Positions 23,646 to 34,345 of a stretch of 64,000 nt of DNA are shown here, piece by piece. The DNA lies in contig JTDE01000142.1 in the NCBI GenBank assembly GCA_014338405.1, forward strand, positions 68,072-132,071. The letters are read 5' to 3'. The stretch comes from Paragonimus skrjabini miyazakii (lineage: Eukaryota > Platyhelminthes > Trematoda > Plagiorchiida > Troglotrematidae). The notes under the pieces are model-generated. The model searched no databases, was not told where the DNA came from, and saw only the letters and a program-made list of their open reading frames with translations. The position numbers and the translations under genes are program-made. Each line of letters starts with the position of its first letter. Position 1 is the stretch's first letter.

Positions 23646-25719
23646 ATTGAAAATCTTGCTGTTTGATTCGAGTTTGGGTCATACAGATAACTCTTTCAGA
23701 GTTCTTCGGGTTAAGATTACACGTTCAAGGTAGTGAATGAGGATCTCGATTGTATTAAGAAATGATTTCACTAGATAGATTAGAGCACATATACGTGTGT
23801 TATATAAGATGTGACCTAATCCGATGACTAAGTTTATGTCAACTGGAATATGATGACGGAAGTCTTCATTAATTCACATCACGGGTGCTGGCTACTGTTG
23901 AAATAAGCTGTAGTTCGGGATGTTTAACGACTGAGTTTGCCAAGTGTGGGTTAGGTAGGGTACGGACGTCTTCTATGTTCGCTAGGGCCATTCTTGATCA
24001 GAATTTTGCTTTGTTATATATCAATGTTCCGTTCTACATTGTTCTTGCATTTGTGCCTGTGAATGAAACCCAACACCCATTGCTACAACCTGTATGACAC
24101 CTGCCGCTCCTGAGTAACATCAAAAACAAGTCGAGTAGTTTGCCCTGTGTGAAGTTCTGAACTCCTAGCCAGAATGAATTTGCACTTAGTTGGCGCAGTT
24201 GGTACCATAAGGGGCTGATTCACTGCATGAACTATGAACACCACTTATACTACTTACAATGGTTGTGGTAGTAGTTACGGGTAAAAAACGATAATTTAAA
24301 AGATCACCAACTACACAATGCGTTGTTCTTTCGCCCTCACGTAAACGTTTACACTGCTTTGCCTCGTAAGTCCTGATCTGATATGAGCCGTTGTCAGTGA
24401 TAGTAATAATAAGCTAACTTAGTATAGCTAATTCGTTTCTTATGGTCAACATTTTGTTTTAAAGTAGGACGAATGTGCCCAGGGTGTAAATTGTATCTTC
24501 TCGTATCCAACTGGCATCAAATTCGGAGGGACGCCGTGATTGTATTCGGGAATGACCAACTTGCCTAAAACACCCACTTGAGAAGGCATTTTTACATCTA
24601 GGCAATAGATTAGGAATATGGTCGTAATTAGTTTTATTCAAAATTGAAGAAACGACGTAAATCAGCCACCCTGTTCGTTGTTTATTTCGTTCTCATGTAA
24701 GTGTTGATTGAAACATTGGCTTTAACAACACAATTTATACCAATGTCCAGTTTGATTAATGAAGTTTTCGTTTAAATCCCGTTGTTGGAAACGTGAGCGT
24801 TGTTATTGTTGTTGTTGTTGCTATTGTGTACACAATTCGTTTCCGTTCCGTCCCATTTGAATGACGGCTTAACTTGTACTGATCATTGGTTTCAAATCTA
24901 AACTAACATCTCGGTGTGTCCATTAGAATTGATTTCCTCCGTTTGTTTTCCCATTTCGTTTACAAATGACTTAGATTTGTGGACGTAAATTGTTAAAAGT
25001 TAACATAACTTCTTTCAAAACATATATGTTCTTAGTTCGTAGCTGTATCTAGTAAATCAAATGATTCGACGTGATTTCTAGTAAGCATCAATGAACATTG
25101 TGGGATTTAGAAGGCGAACACCGAAAAATTTTGATCGCAAACTAAACAGATCATTTACGCCTATTCGGAGAGGTTGGGGATAGCCATTTGTTGACAAGAT
25201 GTCGTGCGGTGGTACTTAACATTCAACAACAGTGGATAAAATGCCTCTGCGAGATGTTAACGTTCCGTCTACATGCTCACGTAAGAGAGTAGAACAACTG
25301 AGTATGTTCAGTAAACGGACAGAAGCAACGTTGGAAACCGTGAAGGTCGGGTTCAATTCAAAGGGAGCGGGTGCATCAGTTTTTAGGTCGGCGAACTATT
25401 TGAGTTAACAGCTTGCGTATAAAAACTACCTGATGACAATACGTTATTTGCATCGGGTTGGAGAATACGAGTGGTCGAAGACTCCGACCGTTTAACAACA
25501 TTTTGAAATGTTGGATCTAGTCAAAAATTTGACTGTTTTCCATGACATATTTAGCAGTGGACGAGGTTTTGAGTCGGTTTACACCTGTTGTAATTCTCCC
25601 GTTCGTCATCGTGCGCACAAACCACTGCATCATACAGTCGGAGACGAAATTTTGAGTTCCGTTCATCTGTTAACAATATCTTATCAATCACCGGGTCGAC
25701 TGTAACAATTTCTTTGCAG
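23646..25719. other. No gene recognised; short GTT-rich run
   Basis: An interrupted (GTT)n run lies at 24,799-24,820. A B-box-like GGGTTCAATTC near 25,345 lacks a clear A box. No other signal was seen. Confidence 0.4.
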
Positions 25720-25791
25720 TTACTGAAAAAATCTGTCGAGAAAAAACTAGATCAAGCGTTGTCTGAGAATCCAATTATAAAATACGATTGA
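25720..25791 (+). CDS. Candidate terminal coding exon (72 nt) ending in TGA
   Basis: A strong acceptor (TGTAACAATTTCTTTGCAG) precedes 25,720. The frame then reads a lysine-rich amphipathic helix (LLKKSVEKKLDQALSENPII, then KYD) to a TGA at 25,789-25,791. Such a sequence suits a protein C terminus. Another acceptor-like site (GATGTTTACAG) follows directly and opens a second hydrophilic frame of about 35 codons, so the exon boundaries are uncertain. No upstream partner exon was identified and the protein is not recognised. Confidence 0.33.
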   Translation, partial: LLKKSVEKKLDQALSENPIIKYD

Positions 25792-27724
25792 TGTTTACAG
25801 ATAGAAAAATATATCCAGGAGGCAAAACACCAAGTGAACCATTTCCGCCTGCCTATTCATTTTGTTTCAACTTTTCAATATATAGATTGGACCCACTTCA
25901 GATGATAATGTCCTTAAACTCCTCATTGATAGGGTCTAAAGAGGTGCCAAGTTAATCGTTAAACTGTGCCCCTTTGATATTTTATAAAGCGTGCGAGCTG
26001 CTAAGAAACCTGAGACTGAAATGTGAACTGAAGGTTGACTAGCTCCAGACCTTCAACCCTCGATGCAATATCTTTGTGGTATTCGACTGATGAACTAAAG
26101 AATCAGCTCTGGAGTTTTGTTCGGCTTCTGTCGAATAGTTGACATGCAAACCTTGTGGTTAGGCGTCAATTTGAGCCCTGAAGTGTGTCTTGTTGCAGTA
26201 GAAGCTAACTGAAATATTCATCGTTTTTTCCGTCTTGGTAAGGTTGCTCGTCATCCGTTTTGTTTAGCCTACACGACGGCCTTCTGAAGTAACGCGTGCC
26301 CATGTCCCTAGACGTATGGTGCCTGTTTACAATCCCTTGTATGTTCAGCTTTATCTGTTGACGCGCTTAGATGATGCTTTTATAAAATCGGTCATTTAGC
26401 CCCTGTGCGACATGATATAGACAGAGCAAATGCAGAATGATATGCTAATCACAAAGAACCTAATGACATGGGACTGAGTCCACTCCTGGGATTTGCTGGT
26501 AACCGTAACGTTGACAAAATAGTGGCACATATTCAGTTCACAAGATAAAAGATATTTATGCGACAAACTAGTTTGGCTGAATACTAACAGCCTAAGGCAA
26601 ACGAGTAGTTCTGTTCAAGCCATTTTTGCCGTTCTCTCACTTACAGTCCTATTTAAAAAACCGAATTTTCGACAATATGACTAGTTCCACTATTCAGCGT
26701 TTAGACACAACATAATAGTATATCGCACTCTGTTTTCAAAAATACCTGGACATAATATAAACGTACATCCGCACATTGAGGCATGTGCGACTCTCATACA
26801 AATATGATAAGCGAATAAATCGGAGACTTAATTATTTCCACATTCATTAAAAGGACTGAAAAAAACAGTCGGGTGTCTACTGCCCATAACCGGTGAATTG
26901 GGATGATACAAGAAATCAAACGAGCAACCACCGAAAAAAGTCGATCAAACTGGCGAGGAATGACGGATTTAAAACCACAATAAGCACCGGCCAACCAGTG
27001 AAACAGATGTGGGGTACTAGTGGTTTAGAATGGAAGCTCATTACATTGTGGTGAGCTTACAGTTGATCGCATGTATGTTCCAACTGGTCAGTAAATATCT
27101 TTTTTCAATGAATTGCTGTGCTAATCAAAGATCTGAACTTCGACCTGATTCGGTTGGCAATTTCGCCTCTTTTGAAAATGGAGACGACCATTGAAGAGCA
27201 CTGTATTTCAAGCATAAATTCGAAGAGTTTATGTTGGATCAAGCGGTGGTTATCTGATTTTATAACGTGGCTCGTGTTCAACCGTTTTTAGAGGCGGTAC
27301 CAGCTTTTTCTATCAGTGCATGCGTCATTGTAGTTGCAACCGATCTAAGCCACATGTCACGAATGTGAGTAGACAAAATCACAAACCGTACTGAACAGAA
27401 AAATACCATCGCAATCATGGCACTGGATGTGTGTAACTTAGGGTGGACTTTAGACTTAGAATTGCATAACTATACTAGTGTGTTATTGGTCTGCACCATG
27501 ACGGACGGCTGAGTTTCAACAAATTTATCAGTGAACGCTTGTTATCGCGGAGAAATGACTCACTCTAACTCAAATTATATGGTTCGGAAACACATTGAGA
27601 TTTTAGTGAGCTAGTTTCGCACGACAGAATAACATTGAACACCACAGAATAGTGTTTATATGTCACCGAAAAAAGTGAGTGATTTGGATAATACAAATTG
27701 GAAATAGCCCAAAACTAATCACAG
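25792..27724. other. No gene recognised
   Basis: No motif-bearing frames. A short inverted repeat (AAGCTCA to TGAGCTT) lies near 27,033-27,058. Confidence 0.4.
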
Positions 27725-27945
27725 CTTCCCTATTCTAATGAACTTTACAACCGGCTCCTATGAGAAAGTAGTACTATCTTCAAGTTTTGATTATGGTAGC
27801 ACTCATCAGTAGTGTATATCTTCTCCACGACTTGGGTTTGAAACCCAGCCAGGCTTTCATTAGGCAACCTTTTTGACCAATTTACTGTTGACCTCAAATA
27901 AGACATGACTGAATTATCATACGTAAACAGTCGATCACATTTCTT
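27725..27945 (-). repeat. tRNA-derived hammerhead SINE, copy e (degenerate)
   Basis: The minus strand runs from the 5' leader (GATAATTCAGTCATG, then TTGAGGTCAACAGTAAATTGG) through GGTTGCCTAATG to a B-box region GGGTTTCAAACCC. ACACTACTGATGAG follows (core at 27,802-27,809). Stem II is destroyed, GAAA has become CAAA and the cleavage triplet is altered, so it is predicted inactive. The tail GAAGCTGTGATTAG matches copies c and h. Confidence 0.7.
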
Positions 27946-28199
27946 TTTGCGCAGAGATCTGACTGCTTTATTTGGAAGAGGGTGGATGAAAAGTCCATGA
28001 GAAAAACCTGTTGTAAGGACAACCTCATTCGTTTAACTTTGTTCACAGCCTGTTATGTTCCTGATAGATGGATTCGCCCGTCTTCCCAAATATATTCAAC
28101 CGTTACTCTGTCCCCTCCTCCTTATTCCAATGCAGTCTCTTAATATATTTATTCTAGCCAGGTGATTTAGAGTATTTATTATTAAACAGCACCCACATT

Positions 28200-28385
28200 C
28201 GATCACAATTCCTGCATTCAAATGAGCATATCGGCAGGCCCACCTCCCACTAAAGCACTAGACACGAGTTTAGTTTTCATTAGACCTCATCAGTAATGTA
28301 TATCCATGTCCGAACCTGAATTAGCTTTCCGACTGTCGAGACAATCGAGCAGTTTGAATACTGTTCACGCAATGTTGCGGTTGAG
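28200..28385 (-). repeat. tRNA-derived hammerhead SINE, copy f (degenerate)
   Basis: The minus strand carries a worn tRNA head, a B box remnant CAGGTTCGGACATGG, then ATACATTACTGATGAG (core at 28,286-28,293), AAACTCGTGTC and TAGTGCTT. CUGAUGA and the GTC triplet are intact, but G12 of the GAA core is U and stem II is weakened. It meets copy g head to head near 28,385. Confidence 0.7.
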
Positions 28386-28600
28386 CCTTGAGATACGACT
28401 GATCGGTCACGATTAGCATGAGGTTACTGGCGTTGTGGTTAATACGCATACATGAAAGACATACAAGTGCAAATTCCGGCTAGGACTGATGAGCCCTAAT
28501 GAGAGCGAAAACCGAGCCTAGTGCTTCTTACGAAGTGGGCCGACTGGAAGACCTATCTGAATACGAGGACTATGAGCGAATTTGAGTGATGTTCAGTCTG
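28386..28600 (+). repeat. tRNA-derived hammerhead SINE, copy g
   Basis: The 5' leader ATCGGTCACGATTAGCATGAGG is followed by the A-box region CTGGCGTTGTGGTTAATACG, a worn B box CAAATTCCGGC, and a ribozyme core CTGATGAG (28,486-28,493), a stem II with one mismatch, and GAAAA. The cleavage triplet is GCC instead of GTC and stem I no longer pairs fully. The 3' body CTAGTGCTTCTTACGAAGTG, then GGCCGACTGG, is clear. Confidence 0.75.
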
Positions 28601-28984
28601 AAGTATTCGTTCTAGTTAAAATAGAAGCCACTTGTAGCGAGCCAACCAAACGACTATATAGGTAGACTAAGCGTTGAAACATTCCAATTGGAACCTTTGC
28701 CTTATTGTGTCGTATAATGAATAGCAGCTATAGAAAGTGGTTATTGAGTACGTCACATCACAGGTATCACATCTAGTAAATGCCGAAGGTCCGTAAATTA
28801 CAATATATCAGTGTAGTGGTACAATAAATTTCAGTGATTTGATATCAGACGTTGCATATTTGAATGACATTGCGTAATTTGATACTCAGCTTTCCTAGGT
28901 TTGCATGAATCATTTGATCATCGAGTCATTACTTTCGCATCAGGCAATGGATAATTTTTCATTCCCATTCGCTGATACAATCAC

Positions 28985-29032
28985 GTGAATTGTGCATACT
29001 TCCTATAAAAAATTAAGATATGCACAATTCAC
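28985..29032. repeat. Perfect 14-bp inverted repeat, 20-nt spacer
   Basis: GTGAATTGTGCATA at 28,985-28,998 is exactly complementary to TATGCACAATTCAC at 29,019-29,032. It could form a cruciform or RNA hairpin. No flanking target-site duplication was noted, so a miniature transposon is not supported. Confidence 0.8.
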
Positions 29033-30559
29033 TAAGCCGGACAATACGAGAAGACGGAATCCATCCTATTCCCTATTTGATTTATGTTATAGATAATGAA
29101 CGACAAATAATCCATCTTTGTATTGCATTAAAAAAATGAAATGAACAACTTTCACATTATTTCATGGGTAGCGTACATCTGATAGAAATAATCTGAACGC
29201 AGATGCTGGATGCAGGTACTAAAATCGGTTTGAGTATATAAGATTCTATGAAACAAACAGAAGATTTGCACACAGAAATATGTCATTTATATTTCATTGA
29301 AGGTAATTTACCGATCTTTACATCAGCCCATGACTACAGCTCAGATTTTATTTGGATCGCCAAGGGACCTTTCAAAGCTTTTAGGTCCATTGGTTGAATG
29401 TATTGACTTCCACTGTTTGTTAGATCTCTAATCGCCTGACAAATCGGTTTTATTGTACAACGTTCTATATTTAAGCAGTTTGGAGCAAGTGTTTTTGCTA
29501 CTCAAAAGAAGACAAATAACTGCATAAATATCAATTAATGGTGTGTCCAACCTACTATATACTTAAGCGGATTCATTAGATTTGCAGGCTGACCTCTCAA
29601 TGAATACGAAGTGTTAAATGAAAATGTGTGAACCATATGTACTATTGGAAAAGTCGCCTAATAAGCCGGTCTTTAGTGTCCAAGTCGCACGTTCCCATGT
29701 TGCTCCCGTTTATGACCACAGAGCAGAGGTTTCTATTTAAACATCGTGTACACTTCTGCATTGTTCTGTACACTTAGCTGATGTTACCTGTTATGAATTT
29801 TTTTCAGTTATTTCCCACCGGTTGGCCTGATTTCGTTTAATGCTGATTCATCCCATTCGTCATGTTGTACAGGATCCACTCGCTATTAGGTTTGACCATA
29901 TCCTACCACTACGCTGAGATATTCCACTCAGTGTTGGAATACTTGTGTTTCAGACTTGATCACCCAACACACAGCTATCCGAATCTACAGACGTAGGGTG
30001 ATTATGCCTAGTAATAGTTTTAAAACGATATTACTCCCATTTATCGGATACCGTTGTCATTATCGTTGTGTTAGGATGGAGGCTCTGAAAAGTATCTGGT
30101 TAAAGCGTTTATGGAGACAACCATTCACGACACAACAATACGAAGATTAAAATAATCTAATGAGGGTCGTCCTGTTGAGATAAACACGTTATTTATCCTT
30201 CTACATGTGATTTCAACAAATGTTTCTATTCTCATTGCTCATCACTCATGTTGTAAGTTAGATGTGGTTTGCGGTTCGAGATGTTTGTCAATAAGGACTT
30301 ACTAAACCGCTCATCTAAGAAATACCACCATCGGGAGGCTTCAGGTAGGACTGGGAATATTCAGACTGCCATAAACCCTTATGTAAACGAGTATACCGTA
30401 TTTTTAAATTTTCGGTTGAAAGGTGAATGTGATTTTCAAAAAGGGCCACCAGAAGTATACAGGAAGTGCTAAGTTCCGATAAGCTGTTAAGAAAATGCTA
30501 CACCAACACATATCACTGATGTGTAGTAGAGGATTTTAATTTTCATACAGATCGAACAT
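29033..30559. other. No gene recognised
   Basis: A pyrimidine-rich acceptor-like site (GAATTTTTTTCAG) lies near 29,813 and another (TTGTGTTTCAG) near 29,954. The latter opens a 65-codon frame (29,956-30,150), but neither has a partner donor and exon, so no exon is called. Confidence 0.35.
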
Positions 30560-30800
30560 CACCCACAATTGATCGCAGCCGTCGCATTTCCATAGACTAT
30601 CCAGTCGGCCCCTTTCGAAAAGAAGCACTAGACTCGAGTTTCGCTCTCATTAGAGCTCGTCAGTAGTGCTTATCATCGCCACTGCCGGGACTTGAACCAC
30701 GGACATGCTGTTCATGGGGCAACCGTGTTTACCACTGCGCCATTGACCTCACGTTAGGCACGACCGAATTATCATATGTGAACGCTCAACCACTTTCGCT
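30560..30800 (-). repeat. tRNA-derived hammerhead SINE, copy h (best preserved)
   Basis: The minus strand has a leader GATAATTCGGTCGTGCC, an A box TGGCGCAGTGG (30,732-30,742), a B box GGTTCAAGTCC (30,688-30,698) in a tRNA-like context, a complete hammerhead (30,623-30,671), a hairpin-forming CTTTTCGAAAGG, and a 3' body GGAAATGCGACGGCTGCGAT ending near CAATTGTGGGTGATG. The A and B boxes are the internal promoter expected for RNA polymerase III. This copy defines the family: head, ribozyme, downstream hairpin, body. Mobility would depend on a LINE or PLE partner that cannot be identified from sequence. Confidence 0.85.
30623..30671 (-). ncRNA. Type I hammerhead self-cleaving ribozyme inside SINE copy h
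   Basis: The minus strand reads AAGCACTA, CTGACGA, GCTCTAATGAGAGC, GAA, ACTCGAGT, C, TAGTGCTT. Stem I is a perfect 8-bp pairing of the two ends. CUGANGA (30,657-30,663) and GAA are the invariant core. Stem II is GCUCU/AGAGC closed by AAUG. Stem III is a minimal palindromic ACUCGAGU, as in small hammerheads thought to work as dimers. Cleavage is predicted after the C of GUC, between 30,631 and 30,630. Position 7 is C, which hammerheads tolerate. All residues known to be essential are present; activity is inferred, not shown. Confidence 0.85.
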
Positions 30801-31059
30801 TGTGAGTAATTATCAGGTTGCCCGGTCGCCTCGAGGGAAGACGCAGTTATTGCCTGTTAACTCCAACACATATAGTTATAAGACATACATGTCTTTAAAA
30901 CGGTCTACGGAAAGTAGCTCAGTCCGGTTTGTCAACGTGCTTTTTTCATCAAGAGTCAAAAAGTGACGAGCAAGCTTGTTTTCGGTGCCAACTTCAGGCG
31001 AAATACAACACAATAAATATGAAATTAGTTGTCAAGTCAGAATTTTGTGGAACCTAGTG

Positions 31060-31625
31060 CAGTGAGAGCCAAAAGATCATGAGTTTCCTGCCGGGTGGGA
31101 AGCTGTCTATGTGCACTCGCCTTATAAGTGCGAATTATCAAGTGTATTGCTGACCAGAAGGCTCGACACGACCCTGATGAGAGCGTTCCATGCTGCACAA
31201 CTAAGATTAACGCTTTCCTCTAAGCCAGCAGTACGCCTTCCCCTCAAAGACGCAGTGCCCAGTAGTGCTACCTAGTTCTGTATCTACTCATTTGCTTGTT
31301 CCTTTAGAGCAAGTTATGCTAGTCGCACAACAAGGCACTTGTCGCAGAGAATACGCTAACACCATCCTGCTTGGCTGACGACCAGATAACAACGAAGGAT
31401 TTCCAGCGCAATTTTAGCCGACCTAGTTGATAAGGGTCACAAAATCAATGTAGACGTCACATGTAGGCCGATCTACTGCGTTACACATGTTCACATTGGA
31501 GGTTTAAAATATATCCTAGCCATTGCGTAGGCTATTGAGATCCGGCAGTCAAACCCTAGACTGTTTCTTGTTTAAGCACTGAAGTTATCATGGCCTGCCG
31601 TTATTAGAACACATGACAGGGTACC
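31060..31625 (+). pseudogene. Penelope-like element, linker and GIY-YIG endonuclease domain
   Basis: The plus strand from about 31,105 to 31,620 stays in a single frame broken only by point stops. It reads LLTRRLDTTLMRAFHAAQLR, then KPAVRLPLKDAVPSSAT, then IYSFACSFRASYASRTTRHL, SQRIR, stop, HHPAWL, then SAILADLVDKGHKINVDV and a C-terminal LKYILAIA...AIEIRQSNPRL. This is the PLE order: RT thumb, then a GIY-YIG-type nuclease that nicks target DNA. The CxCG and YIGRT residues of the nuclease core are altered (CSFRASYASRT), so it is dead. It lines up with the copies at 40.5 and 48.6 kb. The RT half is missing and SINE copy h lies just upstream. Confidence 0.88.
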
Positions 31626-31714
31626 ATAGTAACCATGTCCGTAATACCCAAAGGACACGAGATTCACACTGCATTATATTTCACGGAATCCTAACTTGGC
31701 AACTAATCTCTTAT

Positions 31715-31790
31715 TGTGTTGTATTTGACCTGATGATAACACACCCAAAACGAACTTGTTTGCCATGTTCTGGCCTTTGATGAAATCTCC
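31715..31790 (+). ncRNA. Hammerhead-like relic downstream of PLE coding end
   Basis: TGACCTGATGATAACACACC, then CAAAACGAACTTGTTTGCCA, begins about 110 bases after the PLE frame ends. CTGATGA, an AAA remnant of GAAA, and a short potential stem III (ACGAACUUGU) followed by U fit a hammerhead, and the segment aligns with the one at 41.8 kb in the same position relative to the PLE. Stem I is no longer paired well. PLEs of other animals are known to carry hammerheads in their terminal repeats. The call is inferred from position and alignment. Confidence 0.4.
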
Positions 31791-32299
31791 GGGTATACCT
31801 AAACAGATGAAACGCGTTTTTTTATTCGCAAACAGTTGGGGATACACACGAGCCTTTTACCATGTCGATCATCAAAACAAAATAGTCGGTTTTCACTGGC
31901 AGGAAACAGGCATGCCGGCTATCGAACGTGAATAGACCAGGTTGGAGGTATAACTTTCAACTGACATAAAGACGTGCACACCGAAAAGTTATTTTCTAAA
32001 CAAGTTGACTTAACGAAATAAGTATGCGGTGGGCTGCCGCTGTTGCGGGCTAAACTGATGTAAGTCGGTTCGCTTGGTTGACTAACCGGTTTTAAGAGGA
32101 TCATCACCTGTTATGCTCGCCTGTTTCCCAGACGTTTTTTCAGGAATGTGTTTCCATACATGTCGAAAACGTGTTTCAACTGCTGTGATAAACCTAGACT
32201 CGTTTTGCAAGACTGTTTACACAAGCACAACATTCAGCAGACAAATCAATGGGTTTAAAGTATCCAAAGTTAGCTGCGTCTTCACCAACCGATGGCGAT

Positions 32300-32700
32300 C
32301 CATGTCAGCTTGATTTCGATTGGTTGGTTGGACATCCACAGCTACTGGCAGCAGAGAGAATATTTTACCCTGCCGTGAAATCCAAACTTTTCGTTTATTG
32401 ATATGTCGTTCAAATTGCTTAGCGGAACGTCCCGTGTATTGGAAGCTCAACGAAGAAAGTGCGGCACAAATAGTTTACGGGTAACTTGTGAATGGTCACT
32501 AGTTTTATGGTATGAACAACGGGCATAATTAGCTACAGAAAATACAGTGGACCAAAAGTTTTGTGTCATATGAAGCCCTTCTGGTTCGACATTCAATAAC
32601 GGAAAATAAATTCGAAAAATGGTCTTGAAAAACACGGCGATACACAGTCCTGCAACAATTAACAGATATTGAGTGCTGTTTGCTTTAACAAAAATTATCA
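32300..32700 (-). pseudogene. Penelope-like element endonuclease fragment
   Basis: The minus strand gives TIFRIYFPLLNVEPEG and YARCSYHKTS (linker), then CAALSSLSFQYTGRSAKQFE followed by RHINKRKVW. This lines up position by position with the GIY-YIG entry of the 40.5-kb copy (CAHSFTCSCGTSHVGITTRG). The Cys-x-Cys-Gly is gone, but YTGR keeps the YIG-like motif. Several frames are used. The RT portion upstream is not recognisable. Confidence 0.5.
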
Positions 32701-33374
32701 CATACGTTTCAGCGTCTTATCCAACTGCATAGGAGACCAACTGGGCTCAGGTTGGTTAAGCATGGGCGAACATGACCACAAGAGTGTTGCCATTTTGTCG
32801 GTCATCGGTAGTTTTCAAAACTTAATCTGTATGTGCGTGTCTTATTTACTATTATGGTGTACTGCATCAAGACAACCGAACGGTTTCCGATTCATCTACA
32901 TCCGAATGTTGTCTGCTGCTTAAAGCGAACTTTTCACGGTCAACGAGTATCACTTGTCCCTTTGAACAGGGAGTGCAAATGTGGAAAAGGGCATAACGTG
33001 TCCCTGATAAAAGTTTAATTTTACTGAACCGTGAAGGGTTCCAGAATAGTGAACAATAAACCTGATATTTCTGTGAAATCTATACACCTATGGAATGGTG
33101 AGATAAATAGGGAATATCTCATATAATAACAGTAAAAATAATACCAATATATATGTCATTATCGCTTGGCTGAAATACGAAACGGAGATGTTTGATGTAA
33201 CATAAACAAAAACTCTTCAGGTTGCTTTTCTACTTGAAATACCAACAGTATGACACGACTGTAGGTAACAGCGCTAAGTTGAGATCACTTAACTGTGGAG
33301 ACCTTGACTTTCAGGTTGAGGCGACCATGCAAACATGAGCACTGTTCATAAACGAAAGTAGCTGAGAATACAGG

Positions 33375-33540
33375 TGTGATAGTTTGCGCATGTCCACAGT
33401 GGTCAAATACGTAGTAGTCAGTGTGGGAATCGGGGTTCCAATCCCTTTCGTAGCACGATCGTGCGATGCTGGCCGGGGGGTAATCACACTGAACCCAGAG
33501 TGTGATGCCTCGTTTCAAAAGGAGTTGATTTATTTGTATG
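33375..33540 (+). repeat. tRNA-derived hammerhead SINE, copy i (degenerate)
   Basis: CCACAGTGGTCAAATACG is the A-box region and GGGGTTCCAATCCC the B box. The ribozyme region reads CTGGCCGG, then CTGAACC, with CUGANGA destroyed. The body continues with GTGTGATGCCTCGTTTCAAA and AGGAGTTGA. It is clearly related to copies d and h, and inactive. Confidence 0.6.
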
Positions 33541-34139
33541 TTAGAGCTGTGGACATCCGTGAGCAGTATTCCGTTTAAGATGCACTAATGAGGCGGGAAT
33601 CATCATATGTTCTTGTGCACCAAATATAACTAACTGATTGCATTCGTTTTCAGAAGAGCGTTCGATCCGGATTGAAGGAGGACGCAAGTCTTACATTTTT
33701 AGATTTACCGCAGACCCAACATTACAACCACTGTTTCTGAACCCGTACTACTAAAATAAATCGGTTAGTCATGATCGACATAGCAGAAGTATTGAAGCAA
33801 AGATCAGGATGATAATTATACCGAATATCAACTGGATGTTACTCCGATGACGTGTGGTTACCAAAGACATGGAAAATCACGAGGCCTACTTGAGATTGCG
33901 TATTTCTATTTTGCACACTGACAAATGTCCATCAGTTTACCGGTTCTACTCATGTGCATTTCTTTTCAGGTTGATAACTTTGGTACCAGTTAGGGTGTTT
34001 ACAGCTGATTGAGGTTAAGGCAGCTTGCGGGATCTGATTGAGGTTCGGTTTGCCCAGCTAACTATATAAAACGAAAATAGTTTAAATGAACGATTTTAGA
34101 ACATCAAAAACAGATCGGTTTCAGTGAAATTAAAATAGA

Positions 34140-34345
34140 CTGTTATGGAATAACTGTGACCATTCAGAAGAGACACAATTGCGAACAATTTGAACTTCGA
34201 TTGGATTTCAACCAGCGACGGAAAAAGCGTGTCCAGACGTGGAAAGTGCACTACCAGCTGAACTACGTAGCCATGCCGGTAGCCCAGAAATTTCACGAGA
34301 TTCCATTTCCAGTAGTGATGACAGCTTCTGTTCCATATTGAAGTT
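34140..34345 (-). repeat. tRNA-derived SINE, second family (copy 3)
   Basis: The minus strand reads GGAAATGGAATCTCG, then GGCTACCGGCATGGCTACG, then GTAGTTCAGCTGGTAGTGCA (A box), GCTGGTTGAAATCC (B box) and AATCGAAGTTCAA, ending GCAATTGTGTCTCTTCTGAA. It is the best preserved of three copies, all on the minus strand. Confidence 0.75.

Noticed and set aside
31150..31200. CCTGATGAGAGCGTTCC as a hammerhead core
   Set aside because: It lies inside the PLE coding frame (TTLMRAFH) and lacks GAAA.
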